A DNA stretch of 64,000 nt, from contig NZ_LR027574.1 in assembly GCF_900605015.1 (NCBI RefSeq), forward strand, positions 1,568 through 65,567, written 5' to 3'. Below are positions 52,912 through 62,522 of this stretch, in pieces. Position 1 is the first letter of the stretch, and each line of letters starts with the position of its first letter. The position numbers were made by a program, and so were the translations under genes. The notes under the pieces were generated by a model. It searched no databases. It worked only from the letters and a program-made list of their open reading frames with translations, and had not been told where the DNA came from. This DNA is from Olsenella sp. Marseille-P4559 (lineage in GTDB: Bacteria > Actinomycetota > Coriobacteriia > Coriobacteriales > Atopobiaceae).

Positions 52912-54273
52912 ATGAACGACGGGCAGCACGCGACCGTACTCGAGAAGGTCACCGAGGGCATGCGGTCCGAGGTCCCAGACCTCTTCTCACGGGAACTGGC
53001 CCTTGGCACGCCACAGGTTCCAGCCCGCGGCAACATCGTGAACATGGTGGCCGGCGTTAGGCGCTGCGGAAAGACGTATCGCCTCTACCAGGAGATGAGG
53101 TCGCTTCTCGACAGCGGGGTCGAGCGCCGGAGGATTCTCTACTTCAACTTCGACGACGAGCGGCTCATGCCTCCCGACGATGGTCTTCTCGGTGACGTGA
53201 TCACGACCTACGAGGCGCTGTTTCCCTCTGCGACCGAAGGCTGCTATCTCTTCTTCGACGAGATACAGGAGATTCCGGGATGGGGGGCCTTCGTTCGGCG
53301 CCTTGTCGACACGAGAGCCGCGACTATCTATGTGACGGGATCGTCCTCGCGCATGCTCTCCTCCGAGCTGCCCAGCGGGTTCAGGGGACGCTCCATCACG
53401 CGGGAGCTCTTCCCGCTGAGCTTTGCAGAGTACTGCAGGGTGACGTCCCGTTGGGACGAGACGCCAAGGGACCCGGACGCCTATACCTCTGCGGAGAAGG
53501 CCCGGCTCAGGAATGCCCTCGACGACTATCTCGTGCGTGGGGGCTTTCCCGCGACGCTGGCGCTCACAAAGCCAGATGCGTTCCAGCTCCTGCAGGGCTA
53601 CGTGGGTCAGACCGTCGCACTCGACATCATCGAGCGCGAGGGCCTGGGAAACGCCCGCGCCGCCCAGGCCTTTGCGCGCAGGTGCATCGCCTCCTCCGGG
53701 CGCGAGCTCTCAATCAACAGGGTCGCGAGCCAGATGAGAAGCATGGGGCTTGGGGTGGCCCGGGAAAGCCTCTCCGCGCTTCTTGGCTATTACGAGGAAT
53801 CCTACCTTGTTTTCGGGCTCAAGGAGCTCAGTAGGTCACTTTCCGCAAACGGCAGGAGCGCGATGAAGGTGTACGCCGTGGACCCGGGACTCGAGGCGGC
53901 CTTCTCGCCGGCGACCACGGAGGACCTGGGCCAGCGCCTCGAGACGAGCGTGTACGACGCGCTCAGGCGACGCTGCGGGTTCCTGCGAAGCGGCTCGCTC
54001 AGCCGTGCCCTGCTTGCCGACGGTTCCAGGCGCCACGAGATCGACTTCGTCGTGGGCGACGTGCTGCTGGGGGAGGGCGTCCGTCTCTACCAGGTCTGCA
54101 CGAGCCTCTCCAACGAGCAGACGAGAAGTCGCGAGCTGCGCGCGCTGGAGGTGGGCATGGAGAGGTTCTCCTGCGACGAGGCCTGGGTCGTGACGATGGA
54201 CGAGCGTCGTGACATTCGCGTTTCGCGGGGAACGGTTCATGTGGTGCCGGCGTGGGAGTGGCTCTTGCGTTGA
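52912..54273 (+). CDS. AAA-family ATPase with DUF4143 domain
   Basis: The 453-residue protein has Walker A MVAGVRRCGKTYRLYQEM near residue 45, a Walker B in CYLFFDEIQEIPGWGAFVRR, sensor TIYVTGSSSRMLSSEL, DYLVRGGFPATL, a winged-helix region (ELSINRVASQMRSMGLGVA), and the C-terminal DUF4143 part with HEIDFVVGDVL and YQVCTSLSNE. It belongs to the same broad class as the two ATPases at 47-49.8 kb but is only distantly similar, so this is a cluster of independent arrivals, not a recent duplication. Function unknown. Confidence 0.87.
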   Translation: MNDGQHATVLEKVTEGMRSEVPDLFSRELALGTPQVPARGNIVNMVAGVRRCGKTYRLYQEMRSLLDSGVERRRILYFNFDDERLMPPDDGLLGDVITTYEALFPSATEGCYLFFDEIQEIPGWGAFVRRLVDTRAATIYVTGSSSRMLSSELPSGFRGRSITRELFPLSFAEYCRVTSRWDETPRDPDAYTSAEKARLRNALDDYLVRGGFPATLALTKPDAFQLLQGYVGQTVALDIIEREGLGNARAAQAFARRCIASSGRELSINRVASQMRSMGLGVARESLSALLGYYEESYLVFGLKELSRSLSANGRSAMKVYAVDPGLEAAFSPATTEDLGQRLETSVYDALRRRCGFLRSGSLSRALLADGSRRHEIDFVVGDVLLGEGVRLYQVCTSLSNEQTRSRELRALEVGMERFSCDEAWVVTMDERRDIRVSRGTVHVVPAWEWLLR

Positions 54274-54706
54274 CGGTACGGGGGTCGTTGGGGCAAGTTT
54301 GGGCGCGAGTTGCTTGCTGGTAGCCACGGTGAGCGGCTGGCGAGAAGCCCAATGGCCTCACGCGCGTTGTAGTCTGTAGGCAATGGCGGTGGAAGGCTTC
54401 GGCCGACACCCGGGAGGGCTGGGGGGCTGCTTGTCGCGGGGATAACGAGATTCGGTAGCTTGCGGGAGGGGAGACATTGAGAAAAGTCGACTACCAAGCG
54501 AGTTGAAGTCACTCAGTTGAAGCCTCTACTCGTCATGCGGGCATATCGCGGGCCACCCAAGTAATGTGGGCCGTACCCCTGTTCGTGACTCAATTTTGAA
54601 CAACATGCTCCGTAGCGGCGGAGAGCGAGAGCGCGAGCTCGGCCTCCGATGCGTACTATATTCGATATGCATTTCAATACCGATGAACGAGAGAGCGAGG
54701 TTACCG
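54274..54706. other. gap without a recognisable gene
   Basis: I see no supported gene, RNA or clear repeat in this 433-base stretch. AGCGAGG near its right end is the ribosome site of the exonuclease gene. Confidence 0.5.
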
Positions 54707-55645
54707 ATGACGAAGACAAAGAGCAACCGTAGGCCCGAGGGGGGAAATAACCTATATGCACTCCCCACTTCATACGTGGCGGTTGATACCGAGACCACTG
54801 GCCTCGACTTCGATTTCTGTGCTCTCATCGAGATTGGTGCCACGCGTGTGGTCGATGGGGAGATTGTAGACACATTTGACTAGCTTATTCACATCGACTA
54901 CCCGCTCGATCCCTTCATTACCTACCTCACGGGTATTACCGACGAGATGCTCCAGAGTGCGCCGGGTATTGACAGAGTCATCAGAGAGTTCTCTGACTTT
55001 GCAGGCGACTCAGTGCTCATGGCACACAACGCACCTTTCGACATGAACTTCCTGTATGCGGCGTATGAGCGCGTGTTGGGGCGTCCGCTCATCAACGATT
55101 ACGTGGATACCTTGCGTGTTGCAAGAAGAGCATTCCCAGAGCTTCAGCACCGTAGACTGCCAGACCTCTGTGGGGAACTTGGCGTCGTGAACGATCACGA
55201 GCACCGTGCGCTCAGTGATGTCGTGGTAATGGTCACGTGCTATGGCTCCATGCGTGAAATGGTGCTCGAGCGCTATGGTAGCGAGGAGAGCTATCGTAAG
55301 TCGTTCACTCATGGTGGTTCGTCGAATTCGCTGAAGGCGAGTGAAATCTCTGCAGAATGTGATGCTGACGAGGGCAATCCGCTCTACAGGATGCACTGCG
55401 CTTTCACTGGCAAGATGACGAAAATGGTGAGGCGCGATGCCATGCAGGCGCTTGCTAATGTGGGAGGAATTCCTGAGGATGGCGTCAAGAAGGACACTGA
55501 CTATCTTGTCATCGGTAACGATGGTTTTCGTGACGCAATGAAGACGACTTCCGGCAAGATAAAGAAAGCCCAGCAAAACCAGCTCAAGGGACTACCGATA
55601 CAGATTATCTCGGAGAACACTTTCCTTGAGTTGCTTAATGGTTAA
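54707..55645 (+). pseudogene. DnaQ-type 3'-5' exonuclease with BRCT domain, interrupted by one in-frame TAG
   Basis: The reading frame gives a DEDDh exonuclease. ExoI is YVAVDTETTGLDFDFCALIE (Asp-x-Glu). ExoII is SVLMAHNAPFDMNFLY, and ExoIII is HEHRALSDVVV. The C-terminal ~85 residues are a BRCT domain (MHCAFTGKMTKMVRRDAMQA, YLVIGND, KIKKAQQ). A TAG at 54881-54883 falls after EIVDTFD, and the same frame continues directly with LIHIDYPLDPFITYLTGITD, which is the expected next segment. CAG to TAG would account for it. No other lesion is seen. Such stand-alone exonucleases act in DNA repair. Confidence 0.82.
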
Positions 55646-55875
55646 TCTGGCCGAAGCGGTTACATAGAGCGCGGGTTCCAGACACCGAGTGGGGTGCTCG
55701 CAAACAGGGCACCATGTCTGTGAATAGGAGCTTCTTCTTTCTCGCCAATCCAATTGAGACGCACCGGAGGGTTGGATAGGAGCACGGCTGTCTTTCATGG
55801 CATGACCCCGCCGGGGAGTAGGACGCTCCGTGAGCTTGGATTGGAGAGGTGACAGGCACGGACGTCTCCTAGTAC

Positions 55876-56129
55876 ATGAGGAAGCACGACATTTCCGACG
55901 ACGAACTCGATGTGGTGGCAGCGCCCTACGAGAGTGGTGATTATCCGAGCGGGGGCGGGGGAGGTCTTCACCAGCTCCCACCTCGATGCGGTGGGGAAGA
56001 AGCGCTCGACGGTCATCTATGATGCACATGACGCGCAGCGCGTTGAGGCCATCGCCCGCAACCGGTGGCGTCGAGACCTCCGAGGTCTGACGTGACGCGC
56101 TCGACTGCTATCTAGCGTCGCAAGAGTAG
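55876..56129 (+). pseudogene. CopG/ribbon-helix-helix-type protein, decayed
   Basis: Fragments read MRKHDISDDELDVVAAPYES then GDYPSGGG in one frame, VFTSSHLDAVGKKRSTVIYD and AHDAQRVEAIARNR in a second, and RDALDCYLASQE ending at 56127-56129 in a third. Together they resemble a short ribbon-helix-helix antitoxin. At least two frameshifts and one stop separate the pieces. The rest of the 628-base gap before the tracrRNA (55646-56269) holds nothing I can name. Confidence 0.45.
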
Positions 56130-56269
56130 GGTTTGTGTACGGGCAATCAGCGCGAGTCCTTCTCCCGCCACTTGGTCCCTAGCACAACTTGGTAGTGCCC
56201 GCCTATCTCAGCCGCTTGCGGAGATAGATGCCCGCGAGTGATGTTGAGGTGCGTTGTAATGAGTATCCT

Positions 56270-56405
56270 GAAAAACAGCGAGGCCTCCCGAAAGAGGCCT
56301 CAGGCGAAGTCAAAGTACCCCCTACGGGGCGTCCACCAACGGCGGACATTTTTGGCAAAGCCGTATTTTGACTCGCAGTGTCGATCCGACTGGTAATCGG
56401 AAGAC
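56270..56405 (-). ncRNA. tracrRNA of the type II CRISPR system
   Basis: On the minus strand, 56398-56374 reads GATTACCAGTCGGATCGACA then CTGCG, complementary to the CRISPR repeat over 25 bases with a single G-U wobble. Downstream are three hairpins: GTCC/GGAC, CCCC/GGGG around GTA, and a terminator GAGGCCTC-TTTCGG-GAGGCCTC followed by GCTGTTTTT ending at about 56271. This is the normal tracrRNA layout: anti-repeat, structured tail, terminator. It is transcribed away from cas9. The 5' end is approximate; no convincing promoter could be fixed. Confidence 0.88.
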
Positions 56406-56441
56406 AATATGACTGTACCACGGACGAGAGGATGCGTTGTC

Positions 56442-59400
56442 ATGAATCTCAGGAACTACGGTGGGAGCTACAGCATAGGTCTCGATATGGGAACGGGTTC
56501 CGTAGGTTGGTCCGTGGTCGATGCCAATGGTCGGCTTCTTCACTTCAAGAAGCAGCCAACATGGGGAAGCAGACTGTTTGACAGCGCTAAGCCGGCATCG
56601 GAGGCCCGGACTCATCGGAGCCAGCGCCGGCGCTATGTGCGACGTCGTTGGCGTCTCGACCTTCTCCAAGACCTCTTTAAAGACGAAATGGATAGAGTCG
56701 ACCCCGGGTTCTTTATGCGTCTCAACATGTCCCGTCTTGTGGACGGTGACCCCATTTTCAACGGCAGCGACTTCACGATAGATGACTACTACAAACTCTT
56801 CCCAACCATCTACCACCTTCGCGAATGGCTTATGAAGACGGACGAGAAGGCCGATCTTCGGCTCGTCTACCTTGCGATTCATAATATCGTCAAGCACCGC
56901 GGCAATTTCCTTCGCCAGGACGAGAAGAACCTTAAGTCCAAGGATGCCAATCCCTCCAAAGCGGCCCAGGAATTCTATGCTGCGCTAACGGAATGGTGTG
57001 CTGCTCGGGGACTGGAGGAACCCGCCGACAAGAGCAAGCAGCTTGCCAAGCTCCTTCTCAACGAGGAGGGGCTGAATCGCTCAACCCTTTCTAAGGAAAT
57101 CCAACCTCTCGTTGCCCTATCTACCTCCTCCGTTAATGACTCGGACATAGACCCAAAGAAGGCATCCACTGCCCTTGCCAGTGCGATGCCCGGACTGACC
57201 GTGGAGTTTACGAATGTATTCGGTGAGTTCCCCTGCGAGAAGACCAAGATTTCCCTTGGTGCTGAGGAGGACCTCGATACGCTCAAAGAGGCATGCCCTG
57301 ACGATTGCGCTGACTTGCTTGATGCCCTCTGCGGCGTCTACTCTGCCTATGTGCTGCAGGGTCTGCTCTCCTATGCCCCTGGCGAGAGTATCTCTGCCAA
57401 CATGGTCAAAAAATATGAGTGTTACCAGGAAGATCTCAAGATGCTCAAGGCGCTGGTAAAGGAGTACTGCACTAAGGACGTTTACAAGGCTTTCTTCCGC
57501 GGTCCCACCTACCACGAGCTCAATCCCGATGACCCCTCAGGGGACTACAGCTACGATAAGGCACAGGGCTACACGGCCTACAACCTCCACAAGACCGGGT
57601 ATGACGACTTCAAGAAGGAAGTTGAGAAGCTTCTCAAGGATACCGGCGCCAAGGACGACGCGCGCTACGAGGACATGATGAGCCGCTTCGAGAGGCAGCA
57701 ATTCCTCCGCAGACTTAAGACGAGCGACAATGGAGCTATCTACTACCAACTTCATCTCGAGGAGCTCAAGGCAATCCTCGAAAATCAGGGACGCTTCTAT
57801 CCATTTCTCAAGCGCGACGCCAAGAAGATTGAGAGTCTCGTCTCCTTCCGCATCCCATATTACGTAGGCCCCCTTACTGACAAGAACGCGCGCAAGGACG
57901 CGCATGGTGAGAACCGCTTCCAGTGGTCGGAGCGTAAGCCTGGTATGGAGGACATTGCCATCACGCCTTGGAACTGGGACCAGGTTATCGACAAGAACAG
58001 GAGTGCCGAGAAGTTCATTCTCCGCATGACGGGTGACTGCACCTATCTGGCGGGCGAGAAGACCCTGCCGAAGTGCAGCCTTCTTTACGAAGAGTTCTGC
58101 GTGCTCAACGAGCTAAACGGAGTGCGTTGGAGCAATGATGGCGATGACTGGCATCGCCTCGATGCCGAGCAGCGTAATAACATAGTCAACGATCTGTTTC
58201 ACAAGTCCAAGCGGGTCACGTACGATAAGATTGCCGACTGGCTCGCCCAGCAGGGATGGTCGAATGCCCGCGCAAAGGGTGGCCAAGGCGAGTCGGCGCT
58301 CGAGTCAAAGCTCAGCTCGTTCATTTTCTTCACAAAGGACGTCTTCCACGTCGATGATATCGAGCCGGGTTCCAAGCTCTACGAGGATGTTGAGACGATT
58401 ATCCTTTGGAACACCCTCTTTGAGGACCGTGCGATTCTAAAGGAGAAGCTCGAGAGCGAATTCGGGCCCTCCGGCAGCGGCCTGCTGGACGCCGCCCAGA
58501 TCAAGGCCATCTGCAAGAAGCGATTCACGGGCTGGGGGGAGGCTCTCCGAGAGACTTCTCTGTGGAATAAGGGTTGATGCTCAGAATGGTCGCAGAGTAT
58601 CCATCATGGACGTCCTGCGCGAGGGCAATCCAAACTCGACACACCATGCGGGTGAAGCGATGGTACTGATGGAGGTCTTGCACGATGAGGACCTTGGCTT
58701 CCAGAAGGCCATCGATGCAGCGAATAGGGCATATTACGGTGAGCATGCCCGCGACATGGGCGTCAATGACCTTCCTGGGTCTCCTGCGATTCGCAGGAGC
58801 CTAAACCAAGCCATCCGCATCGTAGACGAGATTGTGCGCGTTGCGGGTCACGCTCCCGATAACATCTTCATCGAGGTGACGCGAGATGATGATGAGAAGA
58901 ACAAGGGCAAGCGTACAAAGCGTCGCTATGACCATTTGAAAGAGGCACTTGAGGCGTTCAAAAGGGACGATCCGAAGATTTGGGACGAGATTAGTGCAGC
59001 CTCGCCTGCGGACTTGGATGAGCGTCTCACTCTCTACTTCATGCAGCGAGGCAAGTGCCTTTACTCGGGGCGCCCCATTGACATTAACCAGCTCCCGAAC
59101 GCAGGCCTCTACGAAGTCGACCATATCATTCCCCGTGCCTATATAAAGGATGACAGTCTGGAGAACAAGGCTCTGGTCTACCGCGAGGAGAATCAGAGGA
59201 AGACTGATGAACTGCTGATTGACGAGAAGGTCAGGCGGAGGATGGCTCCTTGGTGGCGGGTCCTTCACGACGCTGACCTCATCGGAGACAAAAAGTTCAA
59301 CAACCTGATGCGTTCAAGGATTACCGAAGGAGCTATGAAAGGTTTTGTGGCCCGTCAGCTTGTCGAGACGTCCCAGATGGTCAAGCTTGCACAGTCACTT

Positions 59401-60591
59401 CTTGAGGCTCGCTACGCTGACCAGGGCACGAGAATCATTCCCGTGAAGGCGAGCATGTCTCACAACCTGCGCGAGGCTGCCAATCTTGTCAAGTGTCGGG
59501 AGGCCAATGACTTCCATCATGCTCATGACGCCTATCTCGCCTGTCGTATTGGCCTTTTCATCCAGATGCGTCATCCCGGGATTTACGACAACCCGATTGG
59601 CTATGCCCGTGTGGTCAAGGACTACGTGAGCTCTCAGGCAAAGCTTTTCAACCGTACACACCAGATGCCGGGATCGGCGGGCTTTGTTGTCAACAGCTTC
59701 ATGACGTCCGGTTTTGACAAAGAGACGGGCGAAATCTTCCAGGATCAATGGGATGCCGAGACGGAGGTCGAGAGCATTCGCAAGGCGCTCGACTATCGTC
59801 AGTGTTATATCTCGCGGATGCCGTACATCGATACCGGGGCGTTCTGGAATGCGAATCCCATCGCGAAGCGGAAATGCCCAAAGCTTCCGCTGAAAGATGG
59901 GCTCGACCCTCTCCGATTTGGCGGGTACGACAACAAGACTGCCGCATACTTTGCAATCTTTGAAGCGGTGGACAAGCGCAACAAGCGTGTACTCAAGCTC
60001 GTTCAAGTTCCCGTGTTCATCCTGGAACCAATAGGCAAGGATCCAAGCTACCTTGATGAATATCTCAAGGGTGTGGCAGCAAGCCAGAATCTCTCACTCG
60101 TCTCTATCAGGGCAAGGCGTCTGCTGAAGGACCAGCTGGTGGAGATTGACGGTAGCCGCCTATTGGTCACGGGCGGAGAGGAAATGAAAGATGCCTCTCA
60201 GCTGGCCTTTTCACTCTCAGAGATGAAAGTGCTCAACGGTATCGTGAGTGGCGCTGCCGCCGATGGCGAGGCGCTAACTACTGCGTATGCAGCCATCGCA
60301 ACAAGATTGAAGGCTTCCAGCTGCTCAATGATGGATGCGAGTCTCTCCTTGGAGTCTCACGCATCTTCATTTGCAAATCTCCCTGATGATGAAAAGAAAT
60401 CTCTCATTGAGAAGCTGCTGTTGATCTGCCGTGGCAACAAGAAGTCTCTGCCAATCAACCTCAGTTCGATTGGCGGCGCAAAGATGGCGGGCAGGTTGAG
60501 ACCCGCAAGGTACTCTGTACCAGATAACTTCTTCATCATCGACCAGTCCGTGACGGGTATGTTTGAGAGGAGAACTCGTGTCGGGCTTTAG
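56442..60591 (+). pseudogene. cas9: CRISPR-associated endonuclease Cas9 (type II-A), frameshifted in a G6 tract
   Basis: With one base removed the product is 1382 residues, normal for II-A Cas9. RuvC-I is YSIGLDMGTGSVGWSVVDANG-like with Asp15; an arginine-rich bridge helix follows (HRSQRRRYVRRRW). RuvC-II is NIFIEVTRDD (Glu811), HNH is LYEVDHIIPRAYIKDDSLEN (His894), and RuvC-III is FHHAHDAYLA (Asp1029). The frame breaks at six G (58534-58539): as given it reads GWGEALRETSLWNKG then stop at 58577, whereas five G give GWGRLSERLLCGIRVDAQNG, the conserved Cas9 sequence. AGAGG precedes the ATG at 56442. As written it makes only the first ~710 residues. Confidence 0.92.
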
Positions 60592-61459
60592 GAGCATTGT
60601 CATCGAGAGCCCCAGCAAGCTCTCCTACAAGGGTGGCTACATGGTCGTGCGCAAAGAGGACGACACGACCAAGGTCCACCTTTCCGAGTTCCAGACGTTA
60701 GTACTGCATACAAACCAGGTGTACGTCAGCGCCTATCTGCTGTCAGAACTCGCCAAGGTCAAGATATCCCTTGTTGTTTCTGACGAGCGCCACGATCCCG
60801 TTGGTCAGTTCCTGCCCCTCTATGGCGCACACAATACGGTCGCACGTATAGATGAACAGCTTGCATGGGGACTAGTAGCGAAGAAGCAGGTGTGGCAGAG
60901 GATCATCAAGGACAAGATAGCCCACCAGGCACGCGTACTGGGCGTTAGAGCGCGCGAGGATGACGCAGCACAGCTAGAGAGAATTGTGGATGAGGTGCGC
61001 TCAGGGGATAGCACGCATCGTGAGGCACATGCGGCTCACCTGTACTTCCGTTCACTATTTGGTCCTGATTTCTCACGTGATGACGAGACGCCTATCAATG
61101 CAGCCCTTAACTATGGGTACGCTCTGCTGCTCTCAACGGTTAACCGGGAGATTGTTTCCAGAGGTTATCTCACTCAAGAGGGAATTTGTCACCATAACGA
61201 TTTCAACCAGTTCAACTTGAGCTGCGACTTCATGGAACCGTTCAGACCAATTGTCGACAGAATCGTTTTCGACAACGTTGAGGGAGACTTCACAAAGGAT
61301 GACAAACTGATGCTGGTCGATATGCTTAACCAGGCGGTTCCGTATAGGGGAGGAGCATATAGGGTCTCGTCCGTTGTTTCCCTGTATGTGAAGGACTGCC
61401 TAGATGCGCTCTCACGGCGTCTATCCGTCGACGCTATCGAGCCATTCGATGTCGTATGA
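60578..61459 (+). CDS. cas1: CRISPR-associated Cas1 integrase
   Basis: Cas1 integrates new spacers with Cas2. The 293-residue protein is of the type II subfamily: FRSIVIESPSKLSYKGGYMV at the start, VYVSAYLLSELAKVKISLVV, the metal site region EAHAAHLYFRSLFGPDFSRD (Glu and His), INAALNYGYALLLSTVNREI, and HHNDFNQFNLSCDFMEPFRP (His and acidic residues). The GTG start at 60578 has GAGAGGAG 5 bases upstream and lies inside the end of cas9 (14-base overlap). It overlaps cas2 by 4 bases. No damage is seen. Confidence 0.95.
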   Translation: MSGFRSIVIESPSKLSYKGGYMVVRKEDDTTKVHLSEFQTLVLHTNQVYVSAYLLSELAKVKISLVVSDERHDPVGQFLPLYGAHNTVARIDEQLAWGLVAKKQVWQRIIKDKIAHQARVLGVRAREDDAAQLERIVDEVRSGDSTHREAHAAHLYFRSLFGPDFSRDDETPINAALNYGYALLLSTVNREIVSRGYLTQEGICHHNDFNQFNLSCDFMEPFRPIVDRIVFDNVEGDFTKDDKLMLVDMLNQAVPYRGGAYRVSSVVSLYVKDCLDALSRRLSVDAIEPFDVV

Positions 61460-61791
61460 GTGGGGAGACGAGGGCGAGATTCATGAGGCTCATATGCTTC
61501 TTTGACCTGCCTGTCGATACGGCAAAGGACCGAAAGAACTACCGCTTGTTCAGAAAGTTCCTGCTTAAGGACGGTTATCTACCTCTCCAGGAGTCTGTAT
61601 ACGCAAAGCTGGTGGTAAACGATGGGGCTGCTGGCCATGCGGTCGCACGATTGCGCAAGAATCGTCCACCGGAAGGCCTTGTGCAGGTGCTGAAGGTCAC
61701 GGAAGCCCAGTTTGCGACGATGGAATACATAACGGGAAATCGCAAGGCATACGATGAGGTCGACACGATGGAGGAGCTGCTCATCCTATGA
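61456..61791 (+). CDS. cas2: CRISPR-associated Cas2
   Basis: This 111-residue protein has the Cas2 ferredoxin-like fold: MRLICFFDLPVDTAKDRKNY near the N terminus (first strand with conserved Asp), YLPLQESVYAKLVVND, and PPEGLVQVLKVTEAQFATME. Cas2 forms the Cas1-Cas2 integration complex. It starts by an ATGA overlap with cas1 and overlaps csn2 by 4 bases. Confidence 0.95.
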   Translation: MSGETRARFMRLICFFDLPVDTAKDRKNYRLFRKFLLKDGYLPLQESVYAKLVVNDGAAGHAVARLRKNRPPEGLVQVLKVTEAQFATMEYITGNRKAYDEVDTMEELLIL

Positions 61792-62471
61792 GAATCGTGC
61801 TTGCTGGCCTTGAAAACCCGATAGAGCTCTCTGAGGGGGAGTGTTCTACTCTTGAGGTAGAAAACTCGGCGCTTTTTGCGAGGCTAGCGCGTTCCTTCAT
61901 GTCAAGTGAGGGACGCTGTGCGGAAGAGCCCTATACCATTTGGGATGAAGATATCGAGCTTAAACCAGCAGAAGCTCTTCTGGTCATTGATAACCCTCTG
62001 AGGCTTCCATGGGATGAGCGTGGACTTATGGGGACAATTGTCAAGCGAATGGAGCGTGAATATCTGGAGGACGAAGACCTGAGACGCCACATAGAGGAAT
62101 TGCAGAGGTCGATTAACGCCCAGCTGTTGTCTCTGGAGCTTGGGATGAACGCTGATTTCGGCTTCTCTCAGGAGTGGGATTTCAAACGTTACCTCAAGTT
62201 TGCGGGTTTCGGAGTAAGCTATCAGGAGGGCAAGTCGTTCCTTGATAACTTGTTGAATTTTCTCTCTTTGGCACTTGACGCTGGCGAGAAAAGGGCTTTT
62301 ATCTTTGTGAACCTCAAGACTTTTTTATCAGAAAATGACTTTGAGCTATTCCTCGAGCAGGTATATTTCCAAAAAACGAAAGTATTTCTCCTGGAGAACA
62401 AACAGGATGGGCTCTCGTTTGAGCACGAAAGGAAAAGGCTGGTAGACCGGGATTTTATCGAGAGCTGGTAA
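61788..62471 (+). CDS. csn2: type II-A CRISPR protein Csn2
   Basis: Csn2 is the marker of subtype II-A; it forms a ring that binds DNA ends during spacer uptake. The 227-residue protein fits: VENSALFARLARSFMSSEGR and YLEDEDLRRHIEELQRSINA near the middle, LLNFLSLALDAGEKRAFIFV, and NDFELFLEQVYFQKTKVFLL followed by HERKRLVDRDFI. The order cas9-cas1-cas2-csn2-array is the standard II-A layout. The array begins 51 bases after its stop. Confidence 0.92.
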   Translation: MRIVLAGLENPIELSEGECSTLEVENSALFARLARSFMSSEGRCAEEPYTIWDEDIELKPAEALLVIDNPLRLPWDERGLMGTIVKRMEREYLEDEDLRRHIEELQRSINAQLLSLELGMNADFGFSQEWDFKRYLKFAGFGVSYQEGKSFLDNLLNFLSLALDAGEKRAFIFVNLKTFLSENDFELFLEQVYFQKTKVFLLENKQDGLSFEHERKRLVDRDFIESW

Positions 62472-62522
62472 CGCTGTCCAGCCAGATCTGAACGTCTCTT
62501 GCAGTGGAGAATTTGGGCTAAT
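62472..62522 (+). promoter_or_regulatory. CRISPR leader (short)
   Basis: Only 51 bases separate csn2 from the first repeat. The leader end beside the repeat, GAGAATTTGGGCTAAT, contains a segment close to the ATTTGAG leader-anchoring motif known from II-A systems, although it is not directly adjacent to the repeat. The promoter of the array may lie partly within csn2. Confidence 0.55.

Noticed and set aside
46999-55645. General reassignment of TAG to an amino acid in this organism
   Set aside because: Many intact genes here end in TAG (for example queD, metG, cas9 and the transposase), so TAG is a normal stop; only local suppression could be considered.
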